Below, piece after piece: positions 53,426-63,963 of a stretch of DNA of 64,000 nt. Position numbers and translations under genes: made by a program. Below the pieces are notes generated by a model, which did no database searches, was not told the DNA's origin, and saw only the letters and a program-made list of their open reading frames with translations. The stretch spans positions 63,990,769 to 64,054,768 of the forward strand of contig CM072517.1 of the NCBI GenBank assembly GCA_036898135.1, written 5' to 3'. Origin of the DNA: Oncomelania hupensis (taxonomy: Eukaryota; Mollusca; Gastropoda; Littorinimorpha; Pomatiopsidae). Each line of letters begins with the position of its first letter. The stretch's first letter is position 1.

Positions 53426-53716
53426 GTAAAAAGGTAGGTAAAGGTAGTCCCATAGCCTTGTGGCCGTAGGGGAGCGTGATGTTGGAGATCACCCTTATCT
53501 TGGGCTAGCGTAATGAGGGTGATGCCCATCTCTCTACCTCGCTGCTTTACCTTCCCCACCCTTAAGAGAGTGGGTACTCGGTCACAGTTGAGTCAACTGG
53601 GGGCGTTGTTATTTGTCGCTACACGTTGTGCGGTCACCCATCCAAGTGCTAACCGCACTGGACGGTGCTTAACTTGCGACACAGTAGCGAGTGCTCCAAC
53701 CACTGCGCTATCCGAC
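53426..53716 (-). mobile_element. tRNA/5S rRNA hybrid SINE, family D, copy 2
   Basis: This is the reverse of the 27.7-kb copy, with the 5S-like core (gcggtcacccatccaagtgc, taaccgcac on the plus strand), the tRNA-like head end (cgagtgctccaaccactgcg) and the aggctatgggac-type body (reversed as gtcccatagccttgtgg). A candidate 11-bp duplication with one mismatch (CCCATCCCTTG/CCCATTCCTTG) lies at 53415-53425 and near 53735. Confidence 0.87.
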
Positions 53717-53785
53717 CCCCCCCCCTCCCCCCCTCCCATTCCTTGTTGGCGATGGGTCGAAACCTCTAGAACATAATTTTGCCAT

Positions 53786-53902
<117 letters not shown>

Positions 53903-54704
53903 CTTATTATTTTGTAATCCTCGTTCGTGTGTGTGTAATGTTCCGTGGCCCGCCTGCGTGCATGATTGTCAGTTTGCGCTTGTCAGTTGAAAGTCACTTG
54001 AACTGGATTACGAGTTCATTACAACACAAAAACAACAACATCTAAATGCCTTATCAATGTCACATTAACCCGTTCTCACGCTCTCTTCCACATTACACTA
54101 GTAGCGCCCCCCCCCCCCCCCCCCCTCCCCTCTCAATTTAAAAATAAAAAATCGCGTTCTTCTTCTGATGATAATCAATTCCTTTTAGAATATAAACGTC
54201 AGTCATGGTTGAAAATGACGTAGCGTGGCGTCAGACGACGTTTATGACGTGCGTGGTGCGTCGCTTGATTTATTCACCCCTGCGAGCGCCTATCGGTATT
54301 AAGGCGAGCTTTTTCATACACCAGATTTATTTCTTGAAACCCGTTTTGTTTCCTAATTAGTTTTCCTAGGTCACCTTGACCCCAGCGATATGGAAGGGTT
54401 TATTTACGGCCTAAACCACCATGGAAAAAAACCAGACACCTCGTTCACTGCCGGAAGTTTCACGTTTGGGTAAAGACGACCTTAAAGCCTTAATGGTTTC
54501 AGGAACCGAAATAAGCACCCACAGCAAATACAAATAAAAAGTCTAGGAAGACGAAGTGCAACAACGAGAAACACGTGTAGACCTGTGCAATTTTACTTTT
54601 ATATTTGGGCTTCTAAATCTCCATCAAGATTTTTTATTTTTTTTTGTTTGTTATTTCTTTTTGTTAGGAGTGATGTATGATGTTTTATTTCTTTGTGTTG
54701 TTTT

Positions 54705-54839
54705 TGTTGTTGTTGTTGTTCTTCTTCTTCTTCTTCTTCTTCTTCTTCTTCTTCTTCTTCTTCTTCTTCTTCTTCTTCTTCTTTTTCTTCTTCTTCTTCT
54801 TCTTCTTCTTCTTCTTCTTCTTCTTCTTCTTCTTCTATA

Positions 54840-54919
<80 letters not shown>

Positions 54920-54956
54920 CATTATTATTATCTTGTTCTTCTTCTTCTTCTTGGTC

Positions 54957-55013
<57 letters not shown>

Positions 55014-55128
55014 CATCATCATTATTATTATCTATTTCTTCTTCTTCTTCTTCTTCTTCTTCTTCTTCTTCTTTCCTTTTTTTTCCCTTTCTTTCTTCCT
55101 TTCTTTCTTTCTTTCTTTCTTTCTTCTG
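54705..55128. repeat. (TTG), (TTC), (ATT), (TTC), (ATT), (TTC), (TTTC) microsatellite complex
   Basis: Alternating blocks: TTC 54720-54834, ATT 54838-54929, TTC-like 54938-54953, ATT 54957-55030, TTC 55035-55072, TTTC 55098-55122. It lies in the intron 190 bp before the discoidin exon. Confidence 0.95.
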
Positions 55129-55266
55129 TTCTCCCTTCCTTACGTCTATTTTGCTTCCATTCTTGTTTGTGGTAAATTTTCTTTTGGGTTTTTGCTCATT
55201 TCCAACATTTCAAACACAAAAAAGATAGCATAAAACGGAATGTTCTAGTACATTGAGGTCATCCGC

Positions 55267-55270
<4 letters not shown>

Positions 55271-55304
<34 letters not shown>
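55271..55304. repeat. T34 run forming the polypyrimidine tract of a splice acceptor
   Basis: A run of about 34 T ends 10 bp before the AG of the discoidin exon. It may be a decayed retroposon tail or simply an expanded polypyrimidine tract. Confidence 0.8.
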
Positions 55305-55305
<1 letters not shown>

Positions 55306-55314
55306 ACGTTGCAG

Positions 55315-55437
55315 GTGACGGGAGTGATGACGCAAGGACGAGGTGACGGCATGGAATGGGTGACACGGTTTATGGTATCCTATTCTATGGACGCCTACCA
55401 CTGGAACTACGTCACGGATAGCTACGGCAATCAGTGG
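55315..55437 (+). CDS. internal exon of a discoidin (F5/8 type C) domain protein
   Basis: A 123-nt exon (41 codons, phase 0 at both ends) lies between acceptor ttgacgttgcag and donor GTGAGT. The translation includes VTGVMTQGRGDGMEWVTRFM, then VSYSMDAYHWNYVTDSYGNQW. It matches the middle of the F5/8 type C (discoidin) fold: the hydrophobic strand, the conserved TQGR turn, EWVT and the VSYS-D-x-x-x-W strand. Such domains bind lipids, glycans or receptors and usually belong to secreted or cell-surface proteins. The neighbouring exons of the domain were not found in the window, so the introns must be long; the retrotransposon upstream is probably intergenic or intronic. Which discoidin protein it is cannot be told. 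Confidence 0.9.
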
Positions 55438-55439
55438 GT

Positions 55440-55800
55440 GAGTACAATTCACGTATTTATTTATTTATTTATTTCGACCTTTCTCCTAAATGCTATCATT
55501 GTTTTGGTTTCCTTGTCAATGGGTCTGTAGAATTTGTTGTATGGTCTTCGTACATATCTTGGAGTAGCGTCCCCTGTCAGTGAAATGAAAGAACACTATA
55601 ATACTTCTACACAAGGAGGAGGGGGAGATGGGGATAGGAGGACGGGGTGGATGGAGAGGATGTTAATCAAGCGTCACAAAGAGTGTCAACGTCCCTGTCT
55701 TGTATACAGACCATATAGAATGTTGCATAATTATAGAAGTTTAGAATTATATTCTATTTTTAACTCCTGCTCTGTGTTATCACTATCGTCCTCTCATTTC
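55440..55800. other. intron after the discoidin exon
   Basis: Contains a short (TTTA)n run at 55455-55473. No further exon was recognised. Confidence 0.4.
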
Positions 55801-55808
55801 TCTCAGTA

Positions 55809-55881
55809 GGCATCATCATCATCATCATCGTCATCATCATCATCATCATCTTCACCATCATCACCATCATCATCATCCACC
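55809..55881. repeat. (CAT)n microsatellite, left flank of fold-back element
   Basis: CAT array with CGT, CTT and CAC variants. The same motif resumes at 56491. Confidence 0.92.
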
Positions 55882-56479
55882 CATTGCACATAACTACGAT
55901 CGAAAGAAAGTATACTCCAGGCACACGCTGCGCAGCAGGCCAAAGTATGTCCCGTGTCCCTTGAAGGGATACTTTGGCGAGGTTAGCAGCCAACTCAGTT
56001 ACAGTGTCGGTGAAAGACTAGAAACGGAAAAGTAAGTTTCGTCTCCTCTAGGCGACGAATTACAAGGAATTTATTTCACAAGGAATTTAGGTCACGCTGT
56101 ATTTGTTTCTAGATCAACTGTCTTTTACGAACCGTTTGAGAATCTTTTCGAACCGTTTATTGATGCCGGACAGTGTCCTCACTTGGTTTCATACAATTTA
56201 AGAATCCAAGAAGGCAAATGTGTATTTTGGGACGGAAAAAGAGCATTTCTGTAGAGAAAAGGGTTAGGGCAAGGGCTAGGGATAGATCTACACCTAACCC
56301 TTACCCGAACCCTTGTAGCAATATTCCCCTCATTCCGTCACTTTTAAACAGTACTGCGGTTCGCATCCGCGGCTAGCAGCGAGCCCAAAGTATACTTTGA
56401 AGGGATGGAGGGAATACTTTCACCTGCTGCTAGCGGGAGTTTTGGCGATACTTTCTACCGATCGCAGCAATGTGTATTA
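55882..56479 (+). mobile_element. fold-back element inside a CAT microsatellite
   Basis: The terminal inverted repeats span about 105 bp and are diverged. The left end is cattgcacataactacgatc, gaaagaaagtatac. The right end reversed is cattgctgcgatcggtagaa, agtatcgcc, with the shared word ccttcaaagtatactttggg versus cttgaagggatactttggcg. Inside is the core TTCGTCTCCTCTAGGCGACG at 56038 and the flanking phrases tgtatttgtttctag and catacaatttaagaatccaa, which match the element at 11930. A hairpin (gggttagggcaagggctagg at 56260 against cctaacccttacccgaaccc at 56293) matches the one at 31890. There is no coding frame. Confidence 0.8.
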
Positions 56480-56484
56480 TCTCC

Positions 56485-56502
56485 ATCATCACCATCATTA
56501 TT

Positions 56503-56575
<73 letters not shown>

Positions 56576-56577
56576 CC
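56485..56577. repeat. (CAT)n microsatellite, right flank of fold-back element
   Basis: CAT array resuming after the fold-back element (perfect from about 56505 to 56573). Confidence 0.95.
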
Positions 56578-56794
56578 TTTCTCTCTTCTTCTCTTTTTCT
56601 TCTTCTTACCTCGTATCGTGTCCTGTATGTTTGCACGGGAAGATGGCATGATTAGGTTACTACTCCAAACTGTCTGCTTGCTTCTTTTCAAACGGCTTCA
56701 CCCATTTTTTTCTCTCATTTTTTTTCCTTTATTTCTTTGCATTGTTTTTATGTCTCTTCTTTTCTTTTTTGTTGTGGTTTTTTGTTTGTTTGTT

Positions 56795-56962
<168 letters not shown>

Positions 56963-56974
56963 TACCTATGTATC

Positions 56975-57113
56975 CTTTCTTTCTTCTTCTTCTACTTCTT
57001 CTTCTTCTACTACTTCTTCTTTGTCTTCTTCTTCTTCTTCTTCTTCTTCTTCTTCTTCTTCTTCTTCTTCTTCTTCTTCTTCTTCTTCTTCTTCTTCTTT
57101 TTCTTCTTCCGCT
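56975..57113. repeat. (TTC)n microsatellite
   Basis: TTC array with CTA and TTG variants at the left. 57115-57860 is non-coding, with CTCTCC-rich sequence near 57465-57520. Confidence 0.95.
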
Positions 57114-57877
57114 TCTTGTATGAGTTTTCTGAACTCTTGATATTATTTCTCTTTATGTCCTTCATTGTCGCCTCATTTGCTTGATAACAACTTCTATGCT
57201 ATTTTATGCAACCCCAATTACACTACAGGATTGTTCGTACGTGTAAGCTTACAACGCTAGTGTACATATACACCAGAAGTTACACACTGCAATCTTTTAT
57301 TTCAAATAGCTTTTCACGGAGTCGTGGCCAACGCATCTCTTACCTGTCATGGCTTGATTTATCGCGTATCAAATTATGCCAAGTTATGCCCCCTTTTCCA
57401 TCTACATTCTAAAAGTTACTCCCCTTGTCTGAGAATGCATAAGTTAGCTCCCTTCACCACCCACTCCCACCTCTCTCTCCCTCTTCCTCTCCCCCTCTTC
57501 CTCTCTCTCTCTCTTTCTCATCCTTAACACAGCCTGAATTATTTCCTTTCCTTTCCACCGCTTAAGTTGCCTCCTTTCCTCATAACACGTAAGTTATTTC
57601 CCTTGTCAGTTATGAAGAGTATGTTAGGGTGTGTTGCTTTTTTAAAGCGTTTGTTCGCGCTATTTTCACGTTATATCGTTTAGAGTCAGCCAAGACGCCA
57701 AGATGTGAATAGTAGGCTATGTTGTAAGTTGTAGGGCCTGTGACAGCGTCAGGTGACTACTTACCATTCAATTAAACCTAATAGCGCATCATAGGTTCCT
57801 CAAATGTCCACACGCCCTGTTACAAGCAGGACGTCTTTTCCTAAATACAATACATGCATAATTTAGTGTTCTTATTT

Positions 57878-57961
57878 TTGTTGTTGTTGTTTTTGTTGTT
57901 GTTGTTTTTGTTGTTGTTGTTTTTGTTGTTGCTGTTGTGGTTCTTGTGGTGATGATAGTTG

Positions 57962-58032
<71 letters not shown>
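57878..58032. repeat. (TTG)/(TTTTTG) then (CT)n arrays
   Basis: TTGTTGTTGTTTT units of about 16 bp at 57878-57930, then CT at 57966-58031. Confidence 0.94.
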
Positions 58033-58033
<1 letters not shown>

Positions 58034-58213
58034 CACTACCCTCTTCTCCGACACATACAAACACACATTTTTTTCTGTAGCTAACAATTTAGTAGAAATT
58101 AAAGTGGTCAGCATGCCCGGACATTACCCAGCTTTTCGATAGCTGGTGACTGGGACCTGTTTATAGCTGAAGTACATAAATATTTATTTTTTTTTAAAAT
58201 AATATAAATAATA

Positions 58214-58277
58214 ATGAAGAAGAAGAAGAAGAAGAAGAAGAAGAAGAAGAAGAAGAAGAAGAAGAAGAAGAAGAAGA
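58214..58277. repeat. (GAA)n microsatellite, left flank of fold-back element
   Basis: GAA array ending exactly at the inverted-repeat terminus. It resumes at 58779. Confidence 0.95.
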
Positions 58278-58778
58278 CACCCGGTACACATTGGTCGAAG
58301 GCTGCCAGAAGCATGCTTTAGTAGTCGCCTCTACAAGCGATAAAGCATGCTCTCATATTTCAGAGCACTGCTTCCTATACTCTTCAAGCTCTATAGTGAC
58401 GGAAAAAGCGCAATTTCACTGTAAATATATACAGAATGTTGCCCTACAACATTCCGCTCTTTCCGTCTCAAAAACCCATTCGCCTTGTTGGATTCTTAAA
58501 TTGTATGAAACCAAGTGAGGGCACTATCCGGCGTCAACAAACGGTTCAAAAACGTTCTCAAACGGTTCGTAAAAGACAGTTCACCTACAAACAAATACAG
58601 TTTGACCTAGAGGAGACGAAACTTACTTTTTTTATTTTCATGATTTCATTGGTCAATGCTCCTAGGGCTTGAAGCGTATAGGAAGCAGTGCTCTGAAGCA
58701 TGAGAGCATGCTTTATGGCCTGTTGAGGCGACTACTACAGCATGCTTCTAGTAGCCTTCGACCAATGTGTATCGGGTG
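58278..58778 (-). mobile_element. fold-back/MITE-like element inside a GAA microsatellite, copy 2
   Basis: It is the reverse complement of the 11930-12444 element. Terminal repeats are caccggtacacattggtcga-like at both ends (CACCCGGTACACATTGGTCG; reversed right end CACCCGATACACATTGGTCG), with the same GCATGC-rich arms. The core is shortened to ttcgtctcctctaggtcaaa (58602-58621 reversed), consistent with deletion between two TAGG words. It is 501 bp with no coding frame. GAA flanks both sides, equal to TTC flanks in the element's own orientation, as in copy 1. Confidence 0.87.
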
Positions 58779-58856
58779 AAGAAGAAGAAGACGAAGACGA
58801 AGACGAAGTCGGAGAAGAAGAAGAAGAAGAAGAAGAAGAAGAAGAAGAAGAAGAAG

Positions 58857-58886
<30 letters not shown>
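58779..58886. repeat. (GAA)n microsatellite, right flank of fold-back element
   Basis: GAA with GAC variants near the element, then perfect GAA at 58815-58886. Confidence 0.94.
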
Positions 58887-58887
<1 letters not shown>

Positions 58888-58889
58888 GA

Positions 58890-59950
58890 CGACGACTACC
58901 GTAATGCATATTTATAGAAACCTTACAAGCATCCGTCCTCACGACATGAATGTATTTGTGAGGACATCACTCAGTGATAAGATCGAAGAGAGCGCACCCG
59001 TGGTGACGACCGTGAATAGAGGAGTGACTGTTGACCACAATGAGCGTTGCTTAACGCTTCTTTGCCCTTGTCCCCTCCCCTTTTCCTTACCCACCTCCGC
59101 CCTGTCCCCTTTCCTTGTCCCTCTCTCTTAACTCGTCTTTGCCAACGTGAACTTATCATTCATTCCATCACCTGCCACGCTGCACTGCCGCTCCATTCCA
59201 TCCACAAGCCGCCCAATAACAAAAGAGGTCGCCATTTTTGTTGTTGCCACCTTGACGTCGTTGTACAGCAGTAAGCTCAACGGCCTTAACACCACCGCGA
59301 TTTGCCACAGAAAGAAGGTGGAACGAGAGAACATCAACAACAACAACAGCAAAAAGCTAGGAAGAATGCCTTTATACCACCATCACCACCATTTTCATCT
59401 CATACTTCCACCCCACTCCTATGGACCAACATTCCGCTTGACAAATAAATACATACATAACATAATTAACTCTCCTAGTTGAATTTGCGGCGCTGTTTGA
59501 ACGGAATGTAATAACAGGTGTTTGGCGACAGATTTTTTTTTTTTTAAAATCCACAGACAACATAGCCGGCTAGCAAGCCTATTTATGTGTGGCTAGAGTC
59601 TAGATGCATTGTCTTGATTTGACTTGCGAGGTGACACGGGCATAGTCTCAGACGAGGATTACCGAGTCTCTGCACTTACTGTACGCTGGTGGTGACACTG
59701 TGATCCCCAAATAACAAACTAAGGTGTTGGTGAGTCTATGAGCGGTAGAGGGGTCTGTCATTAACCATTGATTCGCAAAAGGTAATGTTTTGGACTGAAA
59801 CCTCTGTGACCGATCAACAACTGTAGTTAATTGTTTTCCCTCCCCTCCCCCCCCCTCCACCAATCCAACCACCACCACCCCTTGATATGATTCTTGTTGT
59901 AAGTAATTATATTGGGGATTATTCCAAACACCTTACCCTCTTTATGGGTT
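58890..59950. other. non-coding stretch
   Basis: No gene was supported. Open frames near 59050-59480 lack splice or homology evidence. ACC-rich words occur near 59380 and 59870. Confidence 0.35.
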
Positions 59951-59954
59951 AATG

Positions 59955-59956
59955 AT

Positions 59957-60007
<51 letters not shown>

Positions 60008-60066
60008 TAGTCCGTCAACTTAGAACTATTTTCTCCCTCTCTCTCCCCTTTCTCCCTCCCTCCCTC

Positions 60067-60108
<42 letters not shown>
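59955..60108. repeat. (ATC)n and CT-rich arrays
   Basis: ATC 59955-60005, then CCCTC/CT array 60030-60106 leading into the LINE fragment. Confidence 0.94.
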
Positions 60109-60109
60109 C

Positions 60110-60478
60110 AGCTCTGCGAACACACACTTAAGTCCAATGTAAAAACTCATCTCTTCCTTAAAAATGTCGGATCTCACCTCCCATCACAAGCATCATTTCT
60201 TCTTTTGTGATTCAGACCACCGCCGTCACACCGCACGCCCCCATCTCCCTCTCTCCTTAGCTGCTCTCCCCCTCCCCATCCCTCCTTCGTCTTTTATATT
60301 TTACTTGTAAATATTCTTTTTGATGTTTGTATTATATCTTTGCATAGTTTATTAGTGTCTTGTTTTTGTTTCACTTCTTTTCGTATGTAGGCCTATTTCG
60401 AAGCTAACGTTAGGTATGCATGCGTGAGAACTGCGCTTTGAATTGATCTCATGAGGATAAAGCACTATATAAATACCC
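60110..60478 (+). mobile_element. L2/CR1-like LINE 3' end with (ATA)n tail
   Basis: 60112-60165 encodes LCEHTLKSNVKTHLFLKNV, the KTHLF end of an L2/CR1-like ORF2. The 3' end, gaggataaagcactatataaat, is the typical terminus and merges into an AAT array. It is a second, more decayed relative of the fragment at 32886-33368. Confidence 0.7.

Positions 60479-60555
<77 letters not shown>
60479..60555. repeat. (AAT)n microsatellite shared by a LINE tail and a SINE tail
   Basis: Its left edge is the 3' end of a plus-strand LINE and its right edge the 3' end of a minus-strand family-B SINE. Confidence 0.95.
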
Positions 60556-60936
60556 GATGCTATATACATACCTTTCCCCAAATCAATCAGGCTCAAAGCG
60601 CGGCGATCTGTACCAACATACACGCTCACCTGTCTCATCCACCCTCACACACACACAACAAGTACACATTCATCACTCAAACAGTGGTGTAAAGGCAGGG
60701 AGATCGCTATTGAAAGACAGAAAGAAAACCGTATTTTTATTTTTGAAATTGTATATTGACTGCGTCCAGAACCATTATTGAAGGGAGGGAGGAAACCGGA
60801 GTGCCCGGAGAAAACCCTCGGTGACCTCAATAGTCTCGTACCTAAGTCACATACGTTCGACCCTTGCGGGAATCGAACTCGTGACCTTCGGCATAGGAAA
60901 CCGGCGACTTATCCACTGCGCCACGAGGCCACCCCG
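60556..60936 (-). mobile_element. tRNA-derived SINE, family B, full-length copy
   Basis: Minus-strand copy with the ggtggcctcgtggcgcagtg head, B box gagttcgattcccgc and the complete body. It is nearly identical to 44063-44441 over most of its length. Confidence 0.9.
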
Positions 60937-60974
60937 AGGCTACGATTCCATACAATAATCTGCTCAAAGCGCTC

Positions 60975-61018
60975 ACACGCACGCATGCACACACACACCA
61001 CACACACACACACACCCT

Positions 61019-61054
<36 letters not shown>
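60975..61054. repeat. (CA)n microsatellite
   Basis: CA array in three blocks, directly left of a fold-back fragment. Confidence 0.94.
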
Positions 61055-61055
<1 letters not shown>

Positions 61056-61089
61056 GTATGTAGAACATCAAGACTGTGTTTTACTAAGA

Positions 61090-61280
61090 ATGTAGGAATC
61101 GGAAAGTGGTTTTTTGACGGAAAGAACGCAAATTTCTTCTAAAAATGTAAGAATCTAATGCAAAATTGGCTCTTTCCGTCTCAAAAGTTGACCTAGTTCG
61201 TCTCCTATAGGCGACGAAATAGGTCGAACTTGCTTCACAAAATTTTCCCGAAAAGGGACTGGATTTTCTCCGCATTAAAA
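61090..61280. mobile_element. fragment of the fold-back element core
   Basis: It has the palindromic core TTCGTCTCCTATAGGCGACG at 61197-61216, embedded in a longer inverted repeat (gacctagttcg / cgaaataggtc). Next to it is a second hairpin, gacggaaagaacgc (61117) with gctctttccgtc (61169). No terminal repeats were identified. Confidence 0.65.
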
Positions 61281-61284
61281 CAGT

Positions 61285-62913
61285 TCAGACCAAAACAGAA
61301 AACAGTGGGTAAAATACAGCATATAAACCACACAAGCTAACTATGTAACTGATTATTCAACTTAGCAATCAACCATTCCTTAGAGACACGTCTTATAGAA
61401 ACCAAACATTTCTACAGAAAATGAAATAACGGTTAATGCCCTTTACCCCTACACCTGCTCCCCTCACCCCCCCCCCCACACACACACCCCTCTGCCACCC
61501 CACCGCACCCCAAATAAATGTAATAATGACAGAGAGTCAAAACACAATTTTAAGAGTCAGAGTAAGCAAACTTTAGCAGGAACATAATTTCCTTCCCTGA
61601 AAATTACATTTAAAAAATAGACTATACGCTTCTTTTAACCAACGGCCAGGATGACTTGTTTTTTTTTTTCTTAGGGGTCCTCGAGAAAAGTGGGAATGTG
61701 ACGACCCAGATGGTTTGCTACATACCGTATCTTGTGACTTTTTCCCCTAATGCCCCCGATACCAGGGACTGCTCCCAAAAGAGTGGAATAGGGTAGGGGA
61801 GAGAAAGGTGGTGGGAGTGGGGATAAAAAGGAGGGGTGGTAAGTCATCATAATAGAACCTTCGGCCGTGCGGTGGCGCTTTTTTAAGCCCTCGGAATGCA
61901 GGGTGTCTGGGCAGCGCCGAGGGTTGTCAGGGGAAGTAATTACCCCTTCATAAGTAATATCCCACAGAGTGCTTTTCTCCTTGTCCCTGCGACGACAACT
62001 CCTCCCGATCGTACTGAAAAGAGGTCTCAGCGAAGAGAAGAAGGGAGGCTCTCTCGAAGCAGGATCTTATCTGGCTTTTAAAAAGATGTCACTCCCCCGT
62101 TCAGGCTTTACAGGTGGTGCAAGGCCGTGCATTGCTTATATTTCTCGCCGCTGCCTTCGGTACTTAGGAAGAAACTAGGAGAAAATGGTCGGGGAGGGCT
62201 TTTGTGTACACAGTATTAATCGTTCCTCTCCTCGGGATGAAAAGAGGAGGAGGATTTTTATCCCTTGTACAGCACAAAGGCGAAGACTGATTATGCTTAT
62301 AAGTGGTGTGCTTGAGCGGGTTAAAGGCCCGGACACATTGGCCTGTAGCACCCGGCCACACTTGTGTTAGGCTTATGAATTCCCTACGTAGTTTCTTGAT
62401 TACTGGCTAACCTAACATTTCACAAGAATAGCGCTTGTTTGATTTCTACCGCAAAAAGTAAGTAAGCCGGGCTTACGAGGACCAATCACAAGCGAGTGTG
62501 ACGTCATGAGTTTAGAGGTCAACCTAAACTACTCCCTTGTATGATTACACTTAACACAGGTTTGTCTGTACACACTAAAGGCAGTTGAATTCACTTGTTG
62601 CGTGTCGATCTTAGTATAAAGTCGTTTCTTATTATAGTCAAATCGTGAAAGAGTACAATACATCTTTTCATTTAAAAGTGCCTTGGTTGTAGTCAAATTA
62701 CATAGATACTCATCACGTTTATAAATTGGAAGAGGGCCGTGACAAACATGGCGATACTACCTCCGACCCAATGCATGAGCCGTTAAGCAGTAAGCCAGTG
62801 TGGCCACTAAACTCATAAGATGTGGCCATCCGTCAAAATTCCGGTCAGCGAAAAATCTCATGGCCGTAAAACGTAAGCGATGTGTGACCACTACTTAAGG
62901 GCGCGGTAGGGGG
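61285..62913. other. non-coding stretch
   Basis: 1.6 kb with no recognised gene, apart from a C-run/CA tract at 61468-61487 and G-rich sequence at 61790-61840. Confidence 0.35.
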
Positions 62914-62923
62914 AACTGGCAGT

Positions 62924-63141
62924 CAAGTGGTAGAGCGTTCGCCTGGCACACCGATGACCCAGGTTCGAATCCCGTGGTGGGCGATATCAAATGTGGCCAT
63001 TTTCACTGTCCATGTTAGCATTATGATTGCTCTGATGGTTCAGTGTTGATTCAGGTCCCTACCCCTCTTTCCCTGGGATGGTTATCCCCGTCTGCCATAT
63101 CGCCAATGGTGGGTGTAGACGTTAAACAACAATGTTCATTC
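62924..63141 (+). mobile_element. SINE family A, copy 4, with 10-bp TSD
   Basis: A truncated tRNA-like head (gtggtagagcgttcgcctgg, B box ggttcgaatcccgtgg) and the complete family-A body ending gacgttaaacaac. AACTGGCAGT flanks it at 62914-62923 and 63142-63151. The start point inside the head suggests 5' truncation at integration. Confidence 0.88.
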
Positions 63142-63151
63142 AACTGGCAGT

Positions 63152-63730
63152 AAACATCGCATGCTGTGTCTCGTTGCTTTTTCTCAATACCTTCATTATT
63201 AGTAGTATCCTCGAGCCCTCGATACCTTCCTACTTCCTTCCCTTCGCAAAGTTCTAAGCTAGGTTCCCTGAGTTGGCTTGTAACTCCTGACGAAGCTTTT
63301 TAGCAAAATACATGTTTATGTATAGAGAAACCTTTAATCTGCTGTGTTGGAGGGAGGTCAAACTATTCTAGACAACAACGGCGCTAAAATCTCAAACACA
63401 CACACACACACACACGCACACCCCCCCCCCACACACACACACCACACTTTCATGTTAAAAGAAGAGATGAAAATGAATAGTAATTAAAAATGGCTCATTG
63501 CAAAATACAGACATTTAATTTATTTTAATTTTTTTAAAACTGATCAAATATAAAATCGATAGAAATAATCTTTCTTCCTCTTCTCCTTCTTGTTTATTTA
63601 ATGCAGGAAGTGTTGTTTTTTTCTAGCAAATTCCTAATGGCAGTTCAACAGCGCATCTGTATTTTTTCACTTTGAGTAGTTTGGTGTTGATGGTGTTCGG
63701 CGTTTCTTATACAATATAACTAATTTCGAC
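63152..63730. other. non-coding stretch
   Basis: Unassigned, with a CA array interrupted by a C run at 63397-63444. Confidence 0.35.
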
Positions 63731-63732
<2 letters not shown>

Positions 63733-63770
<38 letters not shown>

Positions 63771-63791
63771 GAGTAGCAGCAGCAGAAGTAA

Positions 63792-63841
<50 letters not shown>

Positions 63842-63891
63842 CCTTAAGTCTGAAGATACTTTGGAGAACAGACTTAAAAACAAAATAAACG

Positions 63892-63961
<70 letters not shown>
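63733..63961. repeat. (ATC)n, (AGC), (ATC)n and (ATT)n microsatellites
   Basis: ATC 63733-63770, a short AGCAGC tract, ATC 63792-63841, a 50-bp spacer and ATT 63893-63961. Confidence 0.95.
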
Positions 63962-63963
<2 letters not shown>

